Part shown: piece by piece, positions 8,773 to 17,160 of the stretch
How the letters are laid out: the number at the start of each line of letters is the position of its first letter
Position numbering within the stretch: position 1 is the first letter of the stretch
The notes under the pieces: model-generated
The model's input: the letters and a program-made list of their open reading frames with translations, nothing else
What the model was told of the DNA's origin: nothing
The model's database searches: none
Made by a program: the position numbers and the translations under genes
Source of the DNA: [Bacillus] enclensis
GTDB taxonomy: Bacteria > Bacillota > Bacilli > Bacillales > Bacillaceae_B
Assembly: GCF_001456935.1 (NCBI RefSeq)
Contig: NZ_KQ758485.1
Location: 420,754 to 484,753, forward strand
Direction: 5' to 3'
Length of the DNA stretch: 64,000 nt

Positions 8773-8997
8773 TTATTTCTTCATTTTCTTTTCGATCTTT
8801 TCCATTAATTCTTCTTCCGTCAATGCCGCTACCGGACGATTATTGACAAAGGCGAATGTCTTTTTGCGTCCTGGACCACAATAGGACTGACACGCAATAT
8901 CAATCGGTGCATCCGGATCCATCTCTTTTAATTTCGGAATCAAAGTCTTTAAATTCACGGCCTGACAATCATCGCAAACCCTAAATTCGTTTGCCAC
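8773..8997 (-). CDS. DUF1450 (YuzB-like) small cysteine protein
   Basis: A protein of about 74 aa with the family pattern [11 protein letters not shown] near the N-terminus and [20 protein letters not shown] in the second half. The four cysteines suggest a thioredoxin-like or iron/zinc-binding small protein; the biochemical role is unknown. The open frame extends to 9084, but the extra N-terminal residues look non-coding. GTG 8997 puts the start just before the conserved NEFRVCDDC, with GAAAGG a little over 10 nt upstream. The start is the least certain part of this call. Confidence 0.75.
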   Translation of the reverse strand: MANEFRVCDDCQAVNLKTLIPKLKEMDPDAPIDIACQSYCGPGRKKTFAFVNNRPVAALTEEELMEKIEKKMKK

Positions 8998-9196
8998 CTG
9001 CCAACAACCCTTTCTATCTATCGAATCAATTATTTTCACACAAACATCGATTTCTAGAATACCGTTTTCCGGGGCGATTTGCAAGAGAGCGTCATTTCCA
9101 GGTTGTGGTGATTTTTAACAAAGAATTGGTTGCGAGTAAAAAGATCTGCCGCATCAAAAATAGTGGTAGTTGTCGTCATCACACTCAACTCTAGCG

Positions 9197-9318
9197 TTTG
9201 ATTGGAGTGCAGGACGAAGACTCCTGCGGGAAAAGTAGCTTATGTGAGACCCCGCAGGCAAAGCCGAGGAGGCTCACGGGCTACCCGCGGAAAGCGTAGT
9301 CCTGCACGGAAATCAAAA
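9197..9318 (+). repeat. Element A copy 1 (simple hairpin form)
   Basis: This 122-bp intergenic palindrome has outer arms TTTGATT/AATCAAA, then GTGCAGGAC/GTCCTGCAC. Its core is AGACTCCTGCGGGA ... CCGAGGAGGCTCACGGGC ... CCCGCGGAAAGCG. It sits between the divergent DUF1450 gene and rsfA. Five other copies are in the window. Confidence 0.9.
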
Positions 9319-9448
9319 AGCGGCAATTGAAGAAATGTACAACGAAACTACCAACTTCAAAATATTTTTAACATATTCGTATAAAAATCTATAAAACTGC
9401 CCATCCTTTTACCAACGAACAAATTTCAAGTAAAAGTTGGGAGTTGAG

Positions 9449-10267
9449 ATGAGAATGATGAAAACAAGACAGGATGCCTGGACCGAAGAAAACGATCTGC
9501 TTTTAGCCGAAACGGTCCTGCGCCACGTACGCGAAGGCAGCACACAGTTGAACGCATTCGAAGAAGTCGGGGATAAACTGAACCGCACATCCGCAGCCTG
9601 CGGGTTCCGCTGGAATGCAGTCGTGCGCCACCAGTATGAAAAAGCACTGCAGCTTGCAAAAAAACAGCGCAAACAGCGCCACCGCCTGCTGGGGAAAGAT
9701 CAGGGCGGAAAGAAGAAGCTATTATACAGGCCGCCTACACCTTCTATGGAAGAGCTTGATGCTATGTCTCTATCAATGGAAGAAGCGGAAGAGGAAATGG
9801 AGTTCCAATTCGAGGATTATGTACCGGCAACCGAGCAGCTTTCACAGAAGGCCGCTCAGGCAGAAGCTGAAGTTCCAGAGGAAGCCGAAGAGCAGACCGC
9901 CGCTCCTCAGGCACCGGCCAGTAAGCATATGGTGAATCCGTCCGGCCTCCGCGGGGAAGTCACACTCGAAAAAGTGATCGCGTTCCTGCAGAACATGGCG
10001 CAAACAAGCATGAACTCGGATATCGTAAAAATCGAGAATCAAAGATTGAAGCACGAAATCGCTGAGATTAGGAGAGAAAACAAAGAGCTTGAAAAGAAAG
10101 TCGCAGAGCTCGAAAACAACTCTGTCACGATGCAGGAAGACTACGAAACACTTATGCAGATTATGAACCGTGCCAGGAAGCTTGTACTATTCGATGAGGA
10201 AGGCGAAGCCAAAGCACCGCGCTTCAAGATGGATCGCAACGGTAACCTGGAGAAGGTCGCAGAGTAA
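9449..10267 (+). CDS. rsfA: RsfA family prespore transcription factor
   Basis: The N-terminal Myb/SANT-like DNA-binding region carries RQDAWTEENDLLLAETVLRH and TSAACGFRWNAVVRHQYEKA, matching RsfA. A long acidic middle region follows. A coiled-coil segment (IRRENKELEKKVAELENN in near form) lies in the last 80 residues. In B. subtilis, RsfA is made in the forespore under sigma F and adjusts expression of some forespore genes. I placed the start at ATG 9449 (GGGAG 5 nt upstream); ATG 9455 is equally possible. A strong terminator follows. Confidence 0.9.
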   Translation: MRMMKTRQDAWTEENDLLLAETVLRHVREGSTQLNAFEEVGDKLNRTSAACGFRWNAVVRHQYEKALQLAKKQRKQRHRLLGKDQGGKKKLLYRPPTPSMEELDAMSLSMEEAEEEMEFQFEDYVPATEQLSQKAAQAEAEVPEEAEEQTAAPQAPASKHMVNPSGLRGEVTLEKVIAFLQNMAQTSMNSDIVKIENQRLKHEIAEIRRENKELEKKVAELENNSVTMQEDYETLMQIMNRARKLVLFDEEGEAKAPRFKMDRNGNLEKVAE

Positions 10268-10303
10268 ATTCTATATGTGAGCCCCCCTTTTAATAGGGTT
10301 CCC

Positions 10304-10343
10304 AAGCCAGTATGCCTTTTTTTGAAAAAAGGTGTGCTGGCTT
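10304..10343 (+). terminator. rsfA terminator
   Basis: A long hairpin with arms AAGCCAGTATGCCTTTTTT and AAAAAAGGTGTGCTGGCTT is followed by TTATT. Confidence 0.8.
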
Positions 10344-10390
10344 TTATTGTGGAAGGGGGTATTCCCTGTTTTGTCAGCCTACCAGACAGA

Positions 10391-10485
10391 TTTAAGTGCG
10401 GGAGCTCCTCATTTATGTGCGGAAAATTGAATATAAGTGCCAAATTTCCCATATATGAGCGAACTCCTAAATTATATGTGCGAAA
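10391..10485 (+). repeat. Phased short-motif array 1 (ATRTGTGCG, 20-21 bp period)
   Basis: Five copies of a motif close to TATATGTGCGAA occur with the GTGCG or its equivalent at 10396, 10417, 10437, 10457 and 10478. The spacings are 21, 20, 20 and 21 bp. The spacers are unrelated. The array lies between rsfA and the convergent EcsB-like permease gene. Confidence 0.75.
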
Positions 10486-10579
10486 CAGGAGGAATAGCCG
10501 GCACAAATACACCGACCGGTATGCAGCTGAATCTTCATCTCACCCCCGCCTCCTCAAATTCTACCATTCTCCAATCCAG

Positions 10580-11719
10580 TCAGACGATCAGTCCAATTAC
10601 TGTGAATATAACCACCGCTGCCCCCGCCAGTCCGATAACCGGAAAGGCAAACAGTTTCCTAAACCGCCCCCAGACCGGATCTTCCAGCTTTTTATCATAA
10701 GGAACGACCGCGAAAAACGGGCTGTCCAGCATTTTCTTGAACAGGCTTTTCAGCCACGACTGGATGAAAAGCGCGAAGCCGGCAAAGACGAGCCATTTCA
10801 GCCAAATCGGCAGTACGATGACCGCCGACATCGTCAAGAGGAACATCTGGATATAAAGCGTTAAATAGTTCCTTCTCAAAAATCCCTTCACCACGAGCTC
10901 CAGTAGGCCATCCTCTTTCGATCGTTCTCCTTTAAAAATCCGCTTCGAGCCGCGGAACATAAGGAGCGGCCTGTTCCTCTGGTTGACAGGTTCCTTTTCC
11001 ACTTCCATCGAGTACGTCAGGATCAGCTTGATATACTTGACCTTTTCCCGATTCTCGATTTCGATTTCTTTCATGAACCAGCGGTTTGAGCGGGGCATCT
11101 GTTTCAAATGGTAGAAAACGACCGCGGCCGCAGTGAAAAGACTAAAGACGCCGACCAAAGCGGGGGCTGCGTTCGTCACCATGAGCACTGCTCCGGCCGT
11201 GAGCAGCACGAACACCGCAAATATAACCGATCCCTTAGAAGAGAACTTTTTTACCGTCATAAAAACAAGCTTCACCGCTAGCGCTGCTGCCAACAAAGGC
11301 AGCACCTCAACGGCTTTCATCCCATACACGCCGGCGAACAAAGGAAGCGTAATGACACCTGCAGCCAACACCCCGATCACCGAACCCGCCGCAGAATATA
11401 AAAATCCCAGACGTTTAAAAAGAATAAGAAGTTCCTTTTTCTGAAGGAGGTACAAAAGATCTGCCTCCATTAAGTAGGTCCTGAAATTCCCTCCGGCCGT
11501 CACCAGCAGAATCAGCACGAACAAAACGGTAAAGGGAAGACGCCCGCTCCAGTAGAGGCCGCTGTGCTCCCACATATCTGCGTAGACGAAAGGAGCCGCA
11601 ATCATGACCGGGATAACCAGATAAACGACAATCGTCCAGTCCAGGACCGTCTTCATGACGCCCCACTGGTAACCCCATTCAGCAGCCAGCCTCCTCCTGA
11701 ACAACGTGCTAGCCCGCAT
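10580..11719 (-). CDS. EcsB-like ABC transporter permease
   Basis: A polytopic membrane protein of about 379 aa with roughly eight hydrophobic segments. The conserved EcsB-like stretch includes RPLLMFRGSKRIFKGERSKE before the C-terminal membrane block. It is encoded directly after its ATPase partner, overlapping it by 11 bp. The open frame begins at GTG 11728, but ATG 11719 has GGAG 10 nt upstream, so I use that start. B. subtilis Ecs affects secretion, competence and biofilm formation through regulated proteolysis; this pair may be a paralogue, since the usual ecs neighbours (hit, prsA) are absent. Confidence 0.8.
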   Translation of the reverse strand: MRASTLFRRRLAAEWGYQWGVMKTVLDWTIVVYLVIPVMIAAPFVYADMWEHSGLYWSGRLPFTVLFVLILLVTAGGNFRTYLMEADLLYLLQKKELLILFKRLGFLYSAAGSVIGVLAAGVITLPLFAGVYGMKAVEVLPLLAAALAVKLVFMTVKKFSSKGSVIFAVFVLLTAGAVLMVTNAAPALVGVFSLFTAAAVVFYHLKQMPRSNRWFMKEIEIENREKVKYIKLILTYSMEVEKEPVNQRNRPLLMFRGSKRIFKGERSKEDGLLELVVKGFLRRNYLTLYIQMFLLTMSAVIVLPIWLKWLVFAGFALFIQSWLKSLFKKMLDSPFFAVVPYDKKLEDPVWGRFRKLFAFPVIGLAGAAVVIFTVIGLIV

Positions 11720-12413
11720 GACTGTCACGCTCCGTCAGCAGATCAAAACAATCAAACAGCGAACCTTCCCGAAGGCCGCTGTCGCGCTGGACCTCATCCA
11801 ATTTCCCCTGCAACACAAGCTTCCCGTTCGAAATCAGGACAAACCGGTCGCAGATTTTCTCGGCCGTATCCAGTACATGAGTCGACATCAGGATGCCGGC
11901 CCCGCGCTTCTTTTCATCGGCGATCAGCTGCAGCAGCTTCTTCACCGCATTCGGATCAAGCCCCATAAAGGGTTCATCAATAATATACAGATCAGGCTTT
12001 TTCAAAAACGCAAGGATCAGCATAACCTTCTGCTGCATCCCTTTCGAAAAACTCTCAGGATAGTGGTGAATCCGCTGCGACAGCTGGAAAAACTCCAGCA
12101 GCCTCTTCGCCTCCAGCTTGAATTCCTCTTCCGGGACGTCGAGCGTGGAAAGGAGAAAATCAATATGCTCCCATAACGTGAGGCGGTCATAAAAAATCGG
12201 CCGCTCCGGGATATACGCATAATCCCCCACCTCCACCTTGCCGTCCACATGCTTGAGGATCCCGAGAATCGATTTGATCGTGGAGCTCTTCCCCGCCCCG
12301 TTCGGCCCGATCAACCCGACAAGCTCCCCGGGACCGACGGAGAAACGGATATCCTTCAGCACATTCGTATTCCCTGCATAACCTGCTTCGTTTATATCAA
12401 CTGTTAAATACAA
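11709..12413 (-). CDS. EcsA-like ABC transporter ATP-binding protein
   Basis: A complete ABC ATPase with Walker A GPNGAGKSS, signature FSKGMQQK, Walker B LYIIDEP and the switch His in MSTHVLD. The open frame begins at ATG 12428. However, that codon has no ribosome binding site, while GGAGGAG within the frame lies 6 nt before TTG 12413. The protein therefore probably begins LYLTVDINEAG with fMet. A 15-bp dyad lies immediately upstream. It forms a two-gene operon with the EcsB-like permease. Confidence 0.85.
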   Translation of the reverse strand: MYLTVDINEAGYAGNTNVLKDIRFSVGPGELVGLIGPNGAGKSSTIKSILGILKHVDGKVEVGDYAYIPERPIFYDRLTLWEHIDFLLSTLDVPEEEFKLEAKRLLEFFQLSQRIHHYPESFSKGMQQKVMLILAFLKKPDLYIIDEPFMGLDPNAVKKLLQLIADEKKRGAGILMSTHVLDTAEKICDRFVLISNGKLVLQGKLDEVQRDSGLREGSLFDCFDLLTERDSHAG

Positions 12414-12431
12414 GCTGTTCTCCTCCATAAA

Positions 12432-12446
12432 TTAGATAGTATCTAA
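12432..12446. promoter_or_regulatory. Operator-like dyad upstream of the Ecs-type ABC genes
   Basis: The sequence TTAGATAGTATCTAA has perfect 7-bp arms around one central base. It lies 19 bp before the preferred TTG start, in the expected promoter or leader region. Such a dyad could bind a GntR/YtrA- or MarR-type repressor (inference). No regulator gene is adjacent. Confidence 0.5.
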
Positions 12447-12605
12447 TAGTACGAAGGAGAAGCTGGAAAGTTTCAATTTTTTCCAGTTTAATTAAAAAGA
12501 AAGCGGCGTGACTTTCGATTCAATCCGCTCTCCAATTGATTACTTTTAACCAGATTGTGGTATTCATCCTTATGTAGTCTAGTAAGCACACAGGAGGGAT
12601 TAAAC

Positions 12606-13262
12606 ATGGAACAAATTCAAGAACAGCAACAGTTGACCATGCCACGGATCGGGGATCCAGCCCCGGCTTTTGAAGCAGCAACCAGCCGCGGAAATATCAG
12701 CTTGAAAGATTACAAGGGGAAATGGGTGGTTTTATTCTCTCATCCTTCTGATTTCACACCTGTCTGCACAACAGAATTCGTTGCTTTTCAGGAAATTTAT
12801 CCGGAGCTGAAACAATTAAACACGGAGCTCCTGGGCTTGAGTGTGGATAGCGTCTCCTCCCACATTGCATGGATCCGGAGTATTGAAGAAAACTTCGATA
12901 CATCCATTGAATTCCCCGTCATCGCCGACCTTGATAGAAATGTCGCCATGAAATACGGGATGATCATGCCGGGAGAAAGCCAGGTCGAAACTAGCCGGGC
13001 GGTCTTTGTAATCGATGACAAGCAAACCATCCGGTCAATCATCTATTACCCGCTGACAACCGGACGGAACATGCAGGAAATCCTCAGGCTTGTCAAAGCC
13101 CTTCAAGCAACGGATGAACACGGGGTGTCCACACCGGCCAACTGGCAGGAAGGTGAAAAAGTGGTCGTCTCCCCGCCGAAGTCCCAGGAAGAAGCCGCAA
13201 AGCGGGCAGAAGAGGAAAATATAGAATATATCGACTGGTACATTTCAAAAAAAGAGATCTAA
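12606..13262 (+). CDS. 1-Cys-like peroxiredoxin (Prx6 type)
   Basis: The 218-aa protein has the peroxiredoxin active site SHPSDFTPVCTTEF with the peroxidatic Cys, then RAVFVID and a C-terminal 1-cysPrx_C region (GRNMQEILRLVKALQ). This long form matches Prx6-type enzymes that reduce peroxides with an external thiol. ATG 12606 is chosen because AGGAGGG lies 8 nt upstream; the open frame starts earlier at 12555 without a site. A terminator follows, then repeat element B copy 2. The gene is divergent from the ABC operon. Confidence 0.9.
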   Translation: MEQIQEQQQLTMPRIGDPAPAFEAATSRGNISLKDYKGKWVVLFSHPSDFTPVCTTEFVAFQEIYPELKQLNTELLGLSVDSVSSHIAWIRSIEENFDTSIEFPVIADLDRNVAMKYGMIMPGESQVETSRAVFVIDDKQTIRSIIYYPLTTGRNMQEILRLVKALQATDEHGVSTPANWQEGEKVVVSPPKSQEEAAKRAEEENIEYIDWYISKKEI

Positions 13263-13270
13263 TGGCAGAG

Positions 13271-13290
13271 GCTATCCTTCTTGGATAGTC
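13271..13290 (+). terminator. Peroxiredoxin gene terminator
   Basis: The hairpin GCTATCC/GGATAGTC is followed by seven T residues. Confidence 0.8.
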
Positions 13291-13299
13291 TTTTTTTAG

Positions 13300-13471
13300 G
13301 CTCTTTTCGCATGCTTTGTTGCTATACATACAAGAAAATACCGTAAATTGGGTATTTTCGGGTTGTCCACGCGTCCCTAGTTTGAACTAGAGTTCGAAAA
13401 GAGCACGTCCACAAGCTCCACCCGGCTACAAGCCTATTTACGAAAAGAAACAATCTTTTAGAAAACAGCTT
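13300..13471 (+). repeat. Element B copy 2
   Basis: This full-length copy aligns with 4193-4371 across the whole element. The GCTCTTTTCGCA start, the central GGGTATTTTCGG region, the internal TTCGAAAAGAGCACGT and the TTTTAGAAAACAGCT end are all shared. It lies between the peroxiredoxin terminator and the lipL terminator. Confidence 0.85.
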
Positions 13472-13487
13472 TTTTTAAAATAAAAAA

Positions 13488-13516
13488 GACCAAATGGACC
13501 TGTGCCATTTGATCTT
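13488..13516 (-). terminator. lipL terminator
   Basis: On the minus strand, the hairpin AGATCAAATGG/CCATTTGGTCT is followed by TTTTTATTTT just after lipL. Confidence 0.75.
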
Positions 13517-13524
13517 TGCAATGC

Positions 13525-14370
13525 TTATTCACCCAATACCTTCTCATTCCGCTCCACGACTCTCTGGTAATACGTTTCGTACATCGTGTACTCTTCACCC
13601 TGAAGGGCACTGGCGTAAATCCCACCGCTGAACGACTTCAGCGCCTGCAGGAAGCGGAGCATCACATCCTGCACGTTCAGCTCGACACCGAGGAGCTCCG
13701 ACAATGAAGCCATTACCTCGGGGCGGATCGACGGGAACGTAAACTTCGTCTGTTCACCCTTAAGCCCCGTTTCATAAAAACGGCGGACCAGCTCCGCACG
13801 CTCTGAGCCGCTTCCATTCACACACAGATAAATCTGAACCGCTACACCGTTCCGGATCCGCCGCTGCGAAATCCCCGCAAACTTCCGATCACCGATGCTC
13901 AGATCATAGCTTCCCGGACAGTACGATTCCGTGATTTCCTTCGCTTCCATTTCCGCCCCGAAATCCTTAAACATCTCCTGGACGAGCAGCCACATCGCAT
14001 CATATCCTCTATTGATATCGATCCCTTTCTCCGAATCGGGGAACACGAGTGACAAATTCAGAACCCCTTCATCCAGCACAACGGCCAAACCTCCGGAATT
14101 CCTCACAATATATTGATAACCAGCTTCCTCCAACACGCGTAACGCCTCAGAAAGAAACGGCAATTTCGTATCCTGTATACCAAGCACCACCGTCTGATGA
14201 TGAACCCACGAACGGGCAGCCGGATCGGACTGGTCAGCTCCCACAGCCGTACACAATGTATCATCCATTGCAAAAGACTGCAGCGCCCCGAACATTGGCC
14301 CGAGACTCGACTGATCAATCACCCTCCACCGTTCCTGACGGAGCAGTGCATACGTTTTTTCCTTATCCAT
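13525..14370 (-). CDS. lipL: Lipoyl-[GcvH]:protein N-lipoyltransferase
   Basis: The 281-aa protein has the BPL/LPL catalytic fold with [17 protein letters not shown] and the catalytic Cys at residue 151 in [13 protein letters not shown]. This matches B. subtilis LipL (YwfL), which moves octanoyl or lipoyl groups from GcvH to E2 subunits of 2-oxoacid dehydrogenases. ATG 14370 has GAAGGAG a few nt upstream. It lies downstream of pta, as ywfL is near pta in B. subtilis, but a 345-bp array of palindromes separates them here. Confidence 0.9.
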   Translation of the reverse strand: MDKEKTYALLRQERWRVIDQSSLGPMFGALQSFAMDDTLCTAVGADQSDPAARSWVHHQTVVLGIQDTKLPFLSEALRVLEEAGYQYIVRNSGGLAVVLDEGVLNLSLVFPDSEKGIDINRGYDAMWLLVQEMFKDFGAEMEAKEITESYCPGSYDLSIGDRKFAGISQRRIRNGVAVQIYLCVNGSGSERAELVRRFYETGLKGEQTKFTFPSIRPEVMASLSELLGVELNVQDVMLRFLQALKSFSGGIYASALQGEEYTMYETYYQRVVERNEKVLGE

Positions 14371-14493
14371 AACGCTTCTCCTTCACTGAAAACATGCGGG
14401 TTTATTATATCATAAATTGGTTGGGGGGTGGCTGGCACATGGGTGGCTTGGGATTGGGACTGGGATCCGTGTTCGGATGCAGGCCGGGGATCG

Positions 14494-14838
14494 GTGCCTG
14501 GCACAAATAGGGTGTATTGTGCCAGGCACAGCAGGCGGGATTTGTTCCTGGCACAGAACGGCGATTTTGTGCCAGGAACAATGGCATTGATTTGTGCCAG
14601 GCACAGATTCCCTTTTTGAGCCTGGCTCAATCCGGCTAAAACGAGCCTGGCTCAAATCACTTAAATTGAGCCTGGTTCAAACTAACCCAATCGAGCCAGG
14701 CACCCCGCTGCCCCCGGTTAACTGGTATACCGGGTACAAATCTACTCGCCTGTATCTGGTACATTCACCTCGTTTTGTACATGGTACCATCCATCAACCC
14801 TGTACCGGGTACAAACCACCCCTACTGTACCAGGTATA
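14494..14838. repeat. 25-bp-phased array of block-changing 13-bp palindromes
   Basis: Fourteen 13-bp palindromic units start at 14493, 14518, 14543, 14568, 14593, 14617, 14642, 14667, 14692, 14726, 14751, 14776, 14801 and 14826. The step is 25 bp except for one of 24 and one of 34. The first units read TGTGCCAGGCACA. Units at 14617-14679 read TGAGCCTGGCTCA. The last units read TGTACCGGGTACA. The CC-N-GG centre stays fixed while flanking bases change in complementary pairs. Spacers are 12 bp and unrelated. An older unit may be at 14426-14439. No coding capacity is supported. Confidence 0.9.
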
Positions 14839-14866
14839 CCCCAAAACCAAACCCACAACAAAAAAA

Positions 14867-14894
14867 GCCGGACCCTCAAAAAAAGAGTCCAGCT
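14867..14894 (-). terminator. pta terminator
   Basis: On the minus strand, GCTGGACTC pairs with GAGGGTCCGGC and is followed by TTTTTTTG. Confidence 0.75.
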
Positions 14895-14910
14895 TTCCCT
14901 AATCAAATCC

Positions 14911-15882
14911 TTACAGCGCCTGAGCAGCCGTAATCAATGCCAATTTATATACGTCTTCCTCGTTGCATCCGCGGGAAAGGTCGTTCACAGGGGCGTTCAA
15001 TCCCTGAAGGATCGGGCCTACTGCTTCGAAGTTTCCTAGGCGCTGGGCGATTTTGTAGCCAATGTTCCCTGCTTCAAGGCTTGGGAATACAAATACATTG
15101 GCGTTACCCTGGATGTCTGCGCCAGGTGCTTTTTTCTCTGCAACGGATGGGACGAAGGCTGCGTCGAATTGGAATTCGCCGTCTACTGTCAGCTCAGGAG
15201 ACTTTTCTTTTGCAATCGTCACTGCTTCTACTACTTTTTCAGTTTCTGCTGATTTAGCAGATCCTTTCGTGGAGAAGCTCAGCATCGCCACGCGCGGATC
15301 GATGTCGAACATGCTTGCAGTCTTTCCGCTTTCAACTGCGATTTCAGCAAGGTCCTGGCTGTCAGGAGTAATGTTGATCGCACAGTCGGCGAATACGTAT
15401 TTCTCATCGCCGCGCACCATGATGAACACGCCAGATGTTTTGCGTACGCCTTCTTTTGTCTTGATGATCTGAAGCGCTGGGCGGACCGTGTCAGCGGTAG
15501 AGTGGGCAGCGCCGCTCACCAGGCCGTGAGCCTGTCCAGTGTACACCAGCATCGTTCCGAAGTAGTTGCCGTCCAGAAGGATCTTCTTCGCATCTTCTTC
15601 TGTCGCTTTTCCTTTACGGCGCTCGACGAAGCTTTTTACAAGGTCGTCCATGCCGTCGAAGGATGCAGGATCCACGAGTTCGCAGCCGTCAAGCTTCACG
15701 CCTGATTGATCTGCAACCGTTTGGATTTCAAGCGCATTCCCGATGATGATCGGAGTCAGGATGCCGTCGCTTGCCAGACGGGAAGCAGCGCGTACGATAC
15801 GTTCGTCTTTTCCTTCCGGGAAGACGATCTTCAATTCTTTGCCTTTGATTTTATCCGTCAGTGTCGTAAATAAGTTACTCAA
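14911..15882 (-). CDS. pta: Phosphate acetyltransferase
   Basis: The 323-aa enzyme matches the short Pta/EutD class, with KIVFPEGKDERIVRAA at the N-terminus and the conserved GLVSGAAHSTADTVRPALQ segment. It converts acetyl-CoA and phosphate to acetyl phosphate for overflow metabolism. The start is TTG 15882 with AAGGAGG 8 nt upstream. The divergent neighbour is hemQ, as in B. subtilis. A cre-like site lies about 80 bp upstream, in line with CcpA activation known for B. subtilis pta. Confidence 0.95.
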   Translation of the reverse strand: MSNLFTTLTDKIKGKELKIVFPEGKDERIVRAASRLASDGILTPIIIGNALEIQTVADQSGVKLDGCELVDPASFDGMDDLVKSFVERRKGKATEEDAKKILLDGNYFGTMLVYTGQAHGLVSGAAHSTADTVRPALQIIKTKEGVRKTSGVFIMVRGDEKYVFADCAINITPDSQDLAEIAVESGKTASMFDIDPRVAMLSFSTKGSAKSAETEKVVEAVTIAKEKSPELTVDGEFQFDAAFVPSVAEKKAPGADIQGNANVFVFPSLEAGNIGYKIAQRLGNFEAVGPILQGLNAPVNDLSRGCNEEDVYKLALITAAQAL

Positions 15883-15959
15883 TAGAGGAACCTCCTTGAT
15901 TTATACATATCCATTCTTAGAATACTCTACTCATATAGGAATTCAAGGAAAAGGGAAAA

Positions 15960-15973
15960 TGTATTCGGTTACA
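15960..15973 (-). promoter_or_regulatory. cre-like site upstream of pta
   Basis: On the minus strand the sequence is TGTAACCGAATACA. This matches the cre consensus TGWAANCGNTNWCA at all but one position. It lies about 78-91 bp before the pta start codon. That is upstream of a promoter, as expected for CcpA activation rather than repression (inference). Confidence 0.45.
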
Positions 15974-16175
15974 CCGGTAAAGTCTTTGTTTTCAAAAAAT
16001 TCCCCTTCGACATCCATCATTCCTATACCCGGTATACCATGCAGACAATCCCTTATGTAACACCTTTTAGTGTGTTCCGTAAAAACGCTTCCTATCCTAT
16101 AATTGTGCCATTTTAACGACATTTGGGTTTCACGTTCTTCTTCTTTGACCAAACTATGATATAGTGAAAATGCAA

Positions 16176-16332
16176 GGCTCTTTTAATGGGTTGTTGCTTT
16201 TCGCACCTGTTCTGTTTATTTGATTGGAGCTCGTGACGTGCTCTCTTCGAAAGGATCCTTAAACAGGCTGCGGACATATAACCGATTAACCATTCCCTTA
16301 TGTTTATAGCGGCAACCAATGCGAAAAGAGCC
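16176..16332 (-). repeat. Element B copy 3 (inverted, diverged)
   Basis: The element ends in GGCTCTTTT on the left and GCGAAAAGAGCC on the right. Read on the minus strand it aligns with copies 1 and 2, including the internal TCGAAGAGAGCACGT and the 3' extension. It occupies the hemQ upstream region and ends 34 bp before the hemQ start. Confidence 0.75.
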
Positions 16333-16365
16333 CAATTGGAAATAGAATATAAGGAGTGATTGAAC

Positions 16366-17109
16366 ATGGCAGAACCAGCACAAACATTGGATGGTTGGTA
16401 TTCACTGCATGATTTCCGCGCGATGGATTGGACTTCATGGAAGATGCTTCCGAGTGAAGAACGAGCAGCGGCAATCGCTGAATACCGCCGTTTCTTAGAT
16501 AAGTTGAATACGACTCAGGCTGCAAAAGAAGGAAGCCACGCCCTTTACACGATCGTTGGGCAGAAAGCGGACTTCATGATGATGATCCTTCGTCCGACGA
16601 TGGAAGAATTGAATGAACTCGAAAACGAATTCAACAAGCTGAAAATTGCTGAATTCACGATCCCGACATTTTCTTACGTTTCAGTCGTTGAGCTTGGAAA
16701 CTACATGCCGACTGAGGGCGATCCCTATGAGAACCCTTATGTTCAGGAGCGCATCTATCCGATCCTTCCGAAAGCGAAGCATGTCTGCTTCTATCCGATG
16801 GACAAGCGCCGTCAGGGCAATGACAACTGGTATATGCTTCCGATGGAAGACCGCCGCGCGATGATGAAGAGCCACGGCATGATCGGCCGTCAATACGCAG
16901 GCAAGGTCAAGCAGATCATCACCGGTTCTGTCGGTTTTGACGACTATGAATGGGGCGTTACGCTGTTTGCCGATGACGTTCTTCAATTCAAGAAGCTTGT
17001 ATACGAAATGCGCTTCGACGAAGTCAGCGCACGCTACGGCGAATTCGGTGCATTCTATGTCGGCAACCTTTTAGAAGAAGAAGGAATCGAGAAGTTCCTT
17101 CACGTATAA
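16366..17109 (+). CDS. hemQ: Coproheme decarboxylase (HemQ)
   Basis: The 247-aa protein is a chlorite-dismutase-fold enzyme. It has the catalytic Tyr in [10 protein letters not shown] (about residue 143) and the proximal heme His in [13 protein letters not shown] (about residue 170). It completes heme synthesis in the coproporphyrin-dependent pathway of Gram-positive bacteria by two oxidative decarboxylations of coproheme. ATG 16366 has AAGGAG 9 nt upstream; a TTG two codons earlier is less likely. It is divergent from pta, as in B. subtilis (ywfI-pta). Confidence 0.95.
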   Translation: MAEPAQTLDGWYSLHDFRAMDWTSWKMLPSEERAAAIAEYRRFLDKLNTTQAAKEGSHALYTIVGQKADFMMMILRPTMEELNELENEFNKLKIAEFTIPTFSYVSVVELGNYMPTEGDPYENPYVQERIYPILPKAKHVCFYPMDKRRQGNDNWYMLPMEDRRAMMKSHGMIGRQYAGKVKQIITGSVGFDDYEWGVTLFADDVLQFKKLVYEMRFDEVSARYGEFGAFYVGNLLEEEGIEKFLHV

Positions 17110-17118
17110 AGAATAAAG

Positions 17119-17154
17119 AAGCAGTCCGCTTGGTCAAACCCAGACGGACTGCTT
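17119..17154. terminator. Bidirectional terminator between hemQ and the LysM gene
   Basis: The hairpin AAGCAGTCCG/CGGACTGCTT is followed by TTTTCTTTATTTT on the plus strand and bounded by A-rich sequence on the other side. Confidence 0.8.
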
Positions 17155-17160
17155 TTTTCT

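Noticed and set aside
10277..10864. 195-codon open frame on the plus strand
   Set aside because: It begins in the rsfA terminator, crosses a repeat array and runs antisense to the EcsB-like gene. The residue composition is not protein-like.
14494..14838. CRISPR array
   Set aside because: The repeats are 13-bp palindromes with 12-bp spacers, the repeat sequence changes along the array, and no cas genes are in the window. Known CRISPR arrays have longer, constant repeats.
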